From an uncultured Bacteroidaceae bacterium (GTDB taxonomy: Bacteria; Bacteroidota; Bacteroidia; Bacteroidales; Bacteroidaceae): a DNA stretch of 47,781 nt. The notes under the pieces were generated by a model. The model saw nothing but the letters and a program-made list of their open reading frames with translations. It was not told where the DNA came from and did not search any database. Shown here piece after piece: positions 42,150-47,781 of the stretch. Within the stretch, counting starts at the first letter, position 1. Each line of letters starts with the position of its first letter. The position numbers and the translations under genes were made by a program. The stretch spans positions 1 through 47,781 of the forward strand of contig CAJOJD010000025.1 of the NCBI GenBank assembly GCA_905234745.1, read 5' to 3'.

Positions 42150-43369
42150 GGAACATCCTGTTTATTTTGTTGTTTACAGTTCCGATCCCTGCCGTGGCGC
42201 AAGAGTCGGAGCCGCTCAGCGTGGACGTGAAAGGCTTTGTTGACACCTATCACGCCCTACGCTCCGAGTCGGACTATGACTGGATGTCTTCCCGCAGCCG
42301 TGTTCGTGGCGAATTTACGCTTAGCAAAGGTGGCGCAGGTACGTTCGTATCGGCCAATCTGGTTTACAATTCCATACTTAAGGAGCGCAGCGGATTGCAG
42401 ATACGTGAAGCCTACACATGGTGGGGAAATGAACATTGGGATATCCGTGCCGGACGTCAGATCATCACATGGGGTGTTGCCGACGGACTGCGCGTGACCG
42501 ATATCATATCGCCCATGGATTATACCGAGTTCCTGGCACAGGATTATGACGATATCCGCATTCCCGTAGGCGGAGTGCGCCTGCGTTATCTTCGTGACCG
42601 CTGGAATATAGAGGCAGTAGCCGTTCCTGTGGCATCATTCTTTGAACTACCTGTGGAACCAAATAACCCTTGGTCAGTTGTTCCTACCGGACTGCCAATG
42701 CCCGTCCAGGCTAGCATGGGTACTACCCCAGCCCCCAAACTTGAGAACATGGAGTATGGCGCAAGGTTATCAATGTTTTTGAGCGGTGTAGACTTTTCAC
42801 TATGTGCATTGCGAACATGGAACAAGATGCCGGTATTTTCCAGTGAGGTTCAAGCAGGGACAATACTCATGACCGGCCAGTACCGCCGCATGACAATGGT
42901 TGGAGCCGATGTATCTCTGCCCGTTGGACAGTTCGTGTTGCGCGGAGAAGGTGCACAATACTTTGATGAGGCTCAGACCCCTGCAGCAGGAACCGATATT
43001 CCTCGCTCAGGTACAGCCAACGCCTTGCTTGGAATAGACTGGTACGCAGGCAGTGACTGGAACCTGTCGGCCCAGTACAGTTACAAGTACATTGAGGGTT
43101 ACAACGCATCAATGAGTGGTAACCAACATACCCACATGGGAACGTTCCGCATATCAAAGAGTCTGCTCAACAACACGCTCTCACTGCAGTCATTCGCATA
43201 CATGGACCTGACTGACGGCGGTATCTACAACCGCTTCAGTGCTGATTACGCCATGAATGACCAGATGCACCTTATGCTTGGATACGACCTGTTCCATGCC
43301 GACAAAGGCATGTTCCAAATGTATGCCCATAACTCAGAATACTGGCTCAAACTAAAGTACAACTTCTAA
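42146..43369 (+). CDS. Outer-membrane beta-barrel protein (DUF1302-like)
   Basis: A 407-residue exported protein (signal ending PAVAQ) whose sequence alternates as in a barrel and ends in an aromatic residue (YWLKLKYNF). Motifs such as [10 protein letters not shown] and [20 protein letters not shown] recall DUF1302 proteins, which in proteobacteria accompany DUF1329 and RND/MMPL genes. Translation is coupled to the preceding gene (ATGA overlap). Likely the outer-membrane part of the export path. Confidence 0.8.
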   Translation: MRNILFILLFTVPIPAVAQESEPLSVDVKGFVDTYHALRSESDYDWMSSRSRVRGEFTLSKGGAGTFVSANLVYNSILKERSGLQIREAYTWWGNEHWDIRAGRQIITWGVADGLRVTDIISPMDYTEFLAQDYDDIRIPVGGVRLRYLRDRWNIEAVAVPVASFFELPVEPNNPWSVVPTGLPMPVQASMGTTPAPKLENMEYGARLSMFLSGVDFSLCALRTWNKMPVFSSEVQAGTILMTGQYRRMTMVGADVSLPVGQFVLRGEGAQYFDEAQTPAAGTDIPRSGTANALLGIDWYAGSDWNLSAQYSYKYIEGYNASMSGNQHTHMGTFRISKSLLNNTLSLQSFAYMDLTDGGIYNRFSADYAMNDQMHLMLGYDLFHADKGMFQMYAHNSEYWLKLKYNF

Positions 43370-43403
43370 TTCTTTATTAACTTAGCGGCAAAATACATCG
43401 CAT

Positions 43404-43943
43404 ATGAGAAAGTTAATCGCATTTATCATGCTGTTTACGGCTGTAGCGGCTGTATCGGCACAGGACAACGTCTATTCTTTCAAGGTAAAGAATGATAAGG
43501 GTGAAGAGGTAAGTCTGGAGCAGTATAAAGGAAAGGTGCTGCTGATTGTAAATACCGCCACCCGTTGCGGATTTACCCCGCAGTACAAGGATCTGGAGGA
43601 GATTTATGAGAAGTATAACAAGCAGGGATTCGAGATTCTGGATTTCCCCTGCAACCAGTTTGGTCAGCAGGCACCCGGTACCATTGCTGAGATCAAGGAG
43701 TTCTGCTCAACCAACTATCATGTCACGTTCACCCAGTTTGACAAGATTGAGGTAAACGGAGATAACGAGATTCCTCTCTACACATGGCTCAAGGCCAATG
43801 CCGAGAACAAGAACAACATCCGCTGGAACTTCACTAAGTTCCTTATCTCAACTGATGGCAAAGTGATACAACGCTTTGAATCCGGCGACAAGATGACCGA
43901 TGTCGAGGATGCCGTCGCTCAAGCCCTCAAGGCTGAAAAATAA
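43404..43943 (+). CDS. Periplasmic glutathione peroxidase (cysteine type)
   Basis: A 179-residue thiol peroxidase. Signal peptide MRKLIAFIMLFTAVAAVSAQ places it in the periplasm. The peroxidatic Cys is in NTATRCGFTPQY, followed by DFPCNQFGQQ and the catalytic Trp in RWNFTKFLIS. There is no selenocysteine. As Bacteroidales make little glutathione, reduction is presumably through thioredoxin-like proteins (inference). Related oxygen-stress genes (Bat operon) are elsewhere in the window. Confidence 0.93.
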   Translation: MRKLIAFIMLFTAVAAVSAQDNVYSFKVKNDKGEEVSLEQYKGKVLLIVNTATRCGFTPQYKDLEEIYEKYNKQGFEILDFPCNQFGQQAPGTIAEIKEFCSTNYHVTFTQFDKIEVNGDNEIPLYTWLKANAENKNNIRWNFTKFLISTDGKVIQRFESGDKMTDVEDAVAQALKAEK

Positions 43944-43982
43944 AAAAAGGCCCATTGGGGTCAGACCCCAATGGGCTTTTTT
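43943..43982. terminator. GGGGTCAGACCCC palindrome, copy 3, as bidirectional terminator
   Basis: AAAAAAAGGCCCATTGGGGTC, central A, GACCCCAATGGGCTTTTTT: 13 GC-rich pairs, extended by A/T runs. It separates convergent peroxidase and YeiH genes. The core ATTGGGGTCAGACCCCAAT is identical to copy 1 at 25732-25750. Confidence 0.92.
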
Positions 43983-43983
43983 A

Positions 43984-45279
43984 TCAGTTCTTTATTACTC
44001 CGAACAGGATTCCTGCAACCAACAGAGTGAACAGGATGTTGAAGCCCTGAGCTGTAAGGAATGCCTTGAGTGACTGATTGTTCTCCTTTGCGAATATCTG
44101 CTTGAAGTTGGTTTCAAGGCCGATGCATACGAATGCGATTGAGAAGAATATGTTCTGGAAGTTCTTGGCCAGGCTCTTGTATGCAATGCCATCGGCACTC
44201 TTTCCGGCAAAGAATATGCTGAACACGATTGAAGCAATCACCATACCTACCACGAACTTGGGGAAGCGCTCCCAAATAACCTTACCGGAAGTCTTCTCAA
44301 CACCCTGAGTACCACGGAAAGACCAGTACAGCGAGATAAAGAATGCAGCCACACCAATCAGAACGTTCTGTGAAGCCTTTACGATAACTGCAGTCTGCCC
44401 TGCCTCATCACCCAAAATTCCGCCCGATGCAGCTACAGCAGCGGTTGTATCGATGGTACCACCGATCCATGCACCGGCCACTTGAGCCTGAGCCAGTTCA
44501 TTTCCAGGGAAGAACAGCGGCAGCAGCCAGTTGCAGAGCAGCGGCATGAGGTAAAGCATGGGGATTGCTACCACCATAACAAGTGAGATCACGTATGACA
44601 GCTTCTTCTGGTCACCCTTGATTGTACCGCAGGTAGCAATGGCTGCTGATACACCGCAGATACTTACTGAGCTTGCCAGCATGGTAGCCATTTCATCGTC
44701 CACCTTAAACACCTTACGTGAAATCCAGAAACCAAAGTACCATACGCACAGAACCACTATCAGGGCCTGTGCAAGACCGTATGCGCCGCTCTTAAGCACT
44801 TCCTGGTAAAGGACAGTAGCACCAAGGCAGACAATACCGATCTTGATATAGAATTCACTCTGGATGGCCGGTTTGAGCCAATCGGGAATCTTAAAGAAAT
44901 TACTGATTATTAGGCCAAGAATTACTGCAAACAGTACTGCTTCAAGACCATACTTCTTGCAGAAAGGAATTGTAGCCAGAGCCAATGATACCACTGTCAG
45001 CAGACATATCACAAGAAACGACAGGAATATACCTTTGAACGGTTTGCCAGTTAGAGCCGATGACAAATAAAGCAGAGCCAGCACGAACACAAAGATATAT
45101 ACTGCGCCCAGCCATCCCTGAAGGCTACCCAGCGCACTTGCCGACTGACTGGCCAGAATACCCGGAATCTTGAAACTGTTCATCACATTAGGAAACAGCA
45201 CTGACAGAGCCAGCACAATGAATCCCAGAACGACTACGATCCACTCGTCGTTCACCAAAGCTTTTCTTGTATTACTCAT
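43984..45279 (-). CDS. YeiH-family putative sulfate exporter
   Basis: A 431-residue inner-membrane protein with about eleven helices. Characteristic segments are EFYIKIGIVCLGATVLYQEV, SSVSICGVSAAIATCGTIKG and GAWIGGTIDTTAAVAASGG. Members of UPF0324/YeiH are predicted sulfate or sulfonate exporters. The start at 45279 (MSNTRKALVNDEW) is chosen; an open frame continues 62 codons upstream but crosses the promoter of the divergent TonB gene and has no family match. Its promoter overlaps that of the receptor gene. Confidence 0.88.
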   Translation of the reverse strand: MSNTRKALVNDEWIVVVLGFIVLALSVLFPNVMNSFKIPGILASQSASALGSLQGWLGAVYIFVFVLALLYLSSALTGKPFKGIFLSFLVICLLTVVSLALATIPFCKKYGLEAVLFAVILGLIISNFFKIPDWLKPAIQSEFYIKIGIVCLGATVLYQEVLKSGAYGLAQALIVVLCVWYFGFWISRKVFKVDDEMATMLASSVSICGVSAAIATCGTIKGDQKKLSYVISLVMVVAIPMLYLMPLLCNWLLPLFFPGNELAQAQVAGAWIGGTIDTTAAVAASGGILGDEAGQTAVIVKASQNVLIGVAAFFISLYWSFRGTQGVEKTSGKVIWERFPKFVVGMVIASIVFSIFFAGKSADGIAYKSLAKNFQNIFFSIAFVCIGLETNFKQIFAKENNQSLKAFLTAQGFNILFTLLVAGILFGVIKN

Positions 45280-45308
45280 ATTTCCAATTTTTGTATCATT
45301 TATAGATG

Positions 45309-45339
45309 CAAATATAAACTCTTTTTTGTCACGATTAAA
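45309..45339 (-). promoter_or_regulatory. yeiH promoter, TTTA-N19-TATATTTG
   Basis: On the minus strand TTTA (45339-45336), 19 bases, TATATTTG (45316-45309), 30 bases before the start. It overlaps the opposite promoter at 45325-45355. Confidence 0.65.
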
Positions 45340-45355
45340 CTTTCTCATACCTTTG
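45325..45355 (+). promoter_or_regulatory. TonB receptor promoter, TTTG-N19-TACCTTTG
   Basis: TTTG at 45325-45328, a 19-base spacer, TACCTTTG at 45348-45355: an exact consensus promoter. The start codon follows 28 bases later. Confidence 0.85.
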
Positions 45356-45382
45356 CGACCGTTTGATTGACTATAAATATTT

Positions 45383-47329
45383 ATGATAGACACATACCAT
45401 AAACTAATCGCTGCCGCGTTGCTGTTGCAAACCGCCGGCAGCGTTTCATTATATGCCGAAAGCACAGACTCTCTGTTTTACAGAATGGACGAGATTGAGG
45501 TGACCGCCTCAAGGATAAAGACAGCCCTACCCGATGCAGTCCGCATAACCAATGTCATGACGGCCGATGAGATTGCTACATACCCCGTAAAGTCTGTAAA
45601 TGATATATTGAAATATGCCGCTGGTGTAGATGTACGCCAACGCGGTCCAATGGGCGCGCAGACCGATGTAGGCGTTCGTGGCGGCAATTTTGAGCAGGTT
45701 GCCATACTGCTTGACGGAATTAATATCTGTGATCCGCAGACCGGCCACAACTCTTTTGATTTCCCTGTAGACATGAGCGATATTGACCATATCGAGGTTC
45801 TTGAAGGTCCCGCAGGCCGAGCATACGGATCATCATCACTGATGGGCGCAATCAATATCGTGACCAAAACCGCAGCAAGGACATTGGCATCGGCACATGC
45901 CGAGGGCGGCAGTTACGGATATGCCGCAGGCGGAGTGAGTGCATCGGCAGTTAATAAGGGTTGGAACAACATGTTATCTGTTGGTTACGGTCGATCCGAC
46001 GGCTACAGCCGCAACAATAACGGAGGTCTTAACGCGGACTTTGAATATAAGAAATCTTTTTACAAAGGCAGCTACTCAAGTGACAATCTGCGTATTGACT
46101 GGCATGCCGGAATGAGTATCAAGGATTGGGGCAGCAACACATTCTACTCCGCCAAATACGATGATCAGTTTGAGCATACCGCAAAGACTTACACCGCACT
46201 TCAGGCAGAAACCAAAGTGGGTATTGTAAACATTCACCCCAGCATTTGGTGGAACCATAACCAGGACCGTTTTGAGCTGATTCGCGGCAGCGAGACACCG
46301 GTTCCTTTCAATTATCATCGGTCCGATGTTACCGGAGCCGCTCTTAACAGTTGGTTTGACTGGTGTTTGGGACGTACAGCCATAGGTGCCGAATTTCGTA
46401 ATGAGGATATTGTAAGCAGTAACTTGGGAGAACCGCTGAATCGTCTGCATGGAAGATATAAATACGGACTGAACCGCTCGAACCTCTCATTCCATCTGGA
46501 GCATAACATCTTGCTAAAAAGATTTACGCTCTCAGCAGGTTTCATCGCCATCAAGAACACCTGGAACGAAATGCCTTTCACCATCTATCCAGGTATAGAT
46601 GCCAGCTATCGTATTGATGATCACTGGAAACTTTATGCCTCGTATAACTCATCGCTTCGAATGCCCTCATTTACAGAACTCTATTACAGCGTAGGTGGTC
46701 ACAAGGCGGATAAATATCTGAAGCCTGAAGAACTAAGAGCTGTAGAGGGTGGCGTAAAATACAGTTCACAATGGTTGACTATGCAGGCTGCTATCTTCCA
46801 CCATCATGCCCGCAACATGATAGACTGGGTGATGGATACACGCGAGGCTGACCCCATCTGGCAAAGCGTAAACCATACGAAAGTGAACACCTTTGGGCAG
46901 GAAATCTCTTTTACTGGACAATTAGCTATTGGCAATTGGCAATTGGCATATTGTCACTTGCATCAGCAAAAGCAGAAGGCAGCATATCTCCAGTCGCAAT
47001 ATTCGCTGGAGTATCTGCGTCATAAGGTTACAACCCAGTTGACACTTTCCCTCGGTAGTATTCTCTCACCTCTCACCACTCATCTCTCACCACTAACCTT
47101 GACGTTAGACTATCGTTGGCAAGAGCGCATGGGTACATACACCACTGTTAACGGGGAGGTAAAGGACTATCACCCATACTCCATCATCAATGCACGATTA
47201 GCATGGACCAAAGACACCTATTCTGTTTATGTCGAAGGCAATAATCTAACTGGACATCACTATGTGGATTACGGCAACGTACCACAGTCTGGATGTTGGG
47301 TAACAGGTGGTTTGAAGTTGATTTTGTAA
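45383..47329 (+). CDS. TonB-dependent outer membrane receptor (BtuB-like)
   Basis: A 648-residue receptor. It has a signal peptide of about 24 residues, a TonB-box-like MDEIEVTASRI, a plug (residues 50-155: VKSVNDILKYAAGVDVRQRG, LLDGINICDPQTGHN, IEVLEGPAGRAYGSSSLMGA) and a barrel of about 490 residues. The end is GGLKLIL. The plug resembles BtuB and related receptors for small ligands such as cobalamin, but no cobalamin riboswitch was seen. Two tandem arrays of 7-base repeats lie within the last strands (QLAIGNWQLAY and SPLTTHLSPLT), which is unusual. No SusD partner is present. Confidence 0.9.
   Translation: MIDTYHKLIAAALLLQTAGSVSLYAESTDSLFYRMDEIEVTASRIKTALPDAVRITNVMTADEIATYPVKSVNDILKYAAGVDVRQRGPMGAQTDVGVRGGNFEQVAILLDGINICDPQTGHNSFDFPVDMSDIDHIEVLEGPAGRAYGSSSLMGAINIVTKTAARTLASAHAEGGSYGYAAGGVSASAVNKGWNNMLSVGYGRSDGYSRNNNGGLNADFEYKKSFYKGSYSSDNLRIDWHAGMSIKDWGSNTFYSAKYDDQFEHTAKTYTALQAETKVGIVNIHPSIWWNHNQDRFELIRGSETPVPFNYHRSDVTGAALNSWFDWCLGRTAIGAEFRNEDIVSSNLGEPLNRLHGRYKYGLNRSNLSFHLEHNILLKRFTLSAGFIAIKNTWNEMPFTIYPGIDASYRIDDHWKLYASYNSSLRMPSFTELYYSVGGHKADKYLKPEELRAVEGGVKYSSQWLTMQAAIFHHHARNMIDWVMDTREADPIWQSVNHTKVNTFGQEISFTGQLAIGNWQLAYCHLHQQKQKAAYLQSQYSLEYLRHKVTTQLTLSLGSILSPLTTHLSPLTLTLDYRWQERMGTYTTVNGEVKDYHPYSIINARLAWTKDTYSVYVEGNNLTGHHYVDYGNVPQSGCWVTGGLKLIL
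46928..46948 (+). repeat. Heptamer tandem repeat ATTGGCA x3 inside receptor gene
   Basis: Three perfect copies of a 7-base unit in the coding sequence, encoding part of LAIGNWQLAY. Gain or loss of one unit changes the reading frame. Confidence 0.9.
47063..47097 (+). repeat. Heptamer repeat array CTCTCAC/CACTCAT x5 inside receptor gene
   Basis: Five 7-base units: CTCTCAC, CTCTCAC, CACTCAT, CTCTCAC, CACTAAC, giving SPLTTHLSPLT in the protein. Confidence 0.85.
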
Positions 47330-47374
47330 ACCCTACCTTACATTATTATATATAGTACGTAAAAAAGACTTAAT

Positions 47375-47402
47375 TTTTCACTTTTCACTCTTTACTTTTC
47401 AC
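47375..47402 (+). repeat. Heptamer repeat TTTTCAC x4 at the pgk promoter
   Basis: TTTTCAC, TTTTCAC, TCTTTAC, TTTTCAC: three identical units and one with two changes, ending inside the promoter spacer of pgk. Confidence 0.85.
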
Positions 47403-47420
47403 TTAAAATTTGTAACTTTG
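47391..47420 (+). promoter_or_regulatory. pgk promoter, TTTA-N18-TAACTTTG
   Basis: TAACTTTG at 47413-47420 matches the -7 box. TTTA at 47391-47394 is at 18 bases and lies within the heptamer array, so repeat number sets the upstream sequence. Confidence 0.6.
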
Positions 47421-47469
47421 CACTCGCGTTTAAAAAGAAGTATTTCACATTATTAATATTAATAGAATT

Positions 47470-47781
47470 ATGACAATCAACGAATTCAACTTTGCCGGTA
47501 AGAAGGCAATCGTGCGCGTTGACTTCAACGTGCCCCTCGATGAGAATGGTAAAATTACTGACGACACCCGTATCCGTGGTGCCCTGCCTACCCTGAAGAA
47601 GATTCTGGCTGATGGTGGTGCTACTATCATTATGAGCCACATGGGTAAGCCCAAAGGTAAGGTAGATGCTAAGAAGTCACTCGGTCAGATCCGCGAGGCT
47701 GTAGAGAAGGCTCTGGGTGTTCCCGTTGCTTTCGCTCCCGACTGCGCTAAGGCTGCTGATGCTGCTAAGGCTCTGAAGATG
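47470..47781 (+). CDS. pgk: Phosphoglycerate kinase, N-terminal fragment cut by window edge
   Basis: The first 104 residues of the glycolytic enzyme that makes ATP from 1,3-bisphosphoglycerate. It begins [20 protein letters not shown], then [20 protein letters not shown] with the substrate-binding Asp/Asn/Arg, and [11 protein letters not shown], the family loop. The rest is beyond the window. The gene is preceded by a 140-base gap with a heptamer array and a consensus-like promoter. Confidence 0.96.
   Translation, partial: MTINEFNFAGKKAIVRVDFNVPLDENGKITDDTRIRGALPTLKKILADGGATIIMSHMGKPKGKVDAKKSLGQIREAVEKALGVPVAFAPDCAKAADAAKALKM

Noticed and set aside
45280-45465. 62-codon N-terminal extension of YeiH
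   Set aside because: It crosses two consensus promoters and the start of the divergent receptor gene, and has no family similarity.
45383-47329. Cobalamin riboswitch before the BtuB-like receptor
   Set aside because: The leader between promoter and start is under 30 bases, too short for a riboswitch.

Overview
The window looks like a chromosomal segment of a Bacteroidales bacterium (Bacteroidaceae/Prevotellaceae-like). The evidence is promoters of the TAnnTTTG type with a TTG or TTTG box about 19-20 bases upstream, A-rich leaders instead of Shine-Dalgarno sequences, a Bacteroides-type Bat aerotolerance operon, an S46 dipeptidyl-peptidase, DUF4295/DUF4250/DUF4491 proteins, a BspA-type repeat protein and a FISUMP domain. 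No rRNA, CRISPR array, prophage or intact insertion sequence was seen. Genus-level placement is not possible from reading alone.

Layout. 1-6.9 kb: 5' end of htpG, clpC, then divergent gyrA and a secreted TPR protein. 7.0-16.5 kb: a long leftward operon, moxR - DUF58 - membrane protein - batA (frameshifted) - batB - batC - batD - batE - PAP2 phosphatase, ending in a small DNA-binding protein. 16.6-22.1 kb: leftward informational genes tsaD, rpmB, rpmG (frameshifted), DUF4295, ftsY, rimO, an HU protein and an unusual HU-transmembrane-LysM fusion. 22.2-25.7 kb: phenylacetate-CoA ligase, double-ACT protein, tRNA-Ser(CGA), and a PurF-like protein without its catalytic cysteine. 25.7-33.2 kb: sirtuin pair, DPP7-like peptidase, esterase, oxidoreductase, ZIP transporter (frameshifted), DUF4491 and a permease-HMA metal exporter. 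33.4-35.0 kb: a three-gene module bounded by two 110-bp inverted repeats that look like promoter-bearing MITEs. 35.7-38.7 kb: ECF sigma factor, a candidate anti-sigma protein fused to a TonB-receptor plug fragment and a FISUMP domain, and a BspA-like protein. 38.8-43.4 kb: a leader or small RNA ending in a terminator, then an MMPL/RND - lipoprotein-sorting-like - DUF1302-like envelope export operon. 43.4-47.8 kb: periplasmic glutathione peroxidase, YeiH exporter, TonB-dependent receptor with heptamer repeats inside the gene, and the 5' end of pgk.

Themes. Many genes concern the cell envelope and oxidative or metal stress (Bat complex, glutathione peroxidase, ZIP and permease-HMA transporters, MMPL system, ECF sigma pair). 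Three conserved genes (batA, rpmG, ZIP transporter) each carry a short internal deletion that breaks the frame. This may be real decay or an assembly problem and should be settled from reads. The best candidates for undescribed biology are the promoter-bearing inverted repeats, the sigma/anti-sigma-plug-FISUMP pair, the HU-LysM membrane protein and the heptamer repeats in the receptor gene.
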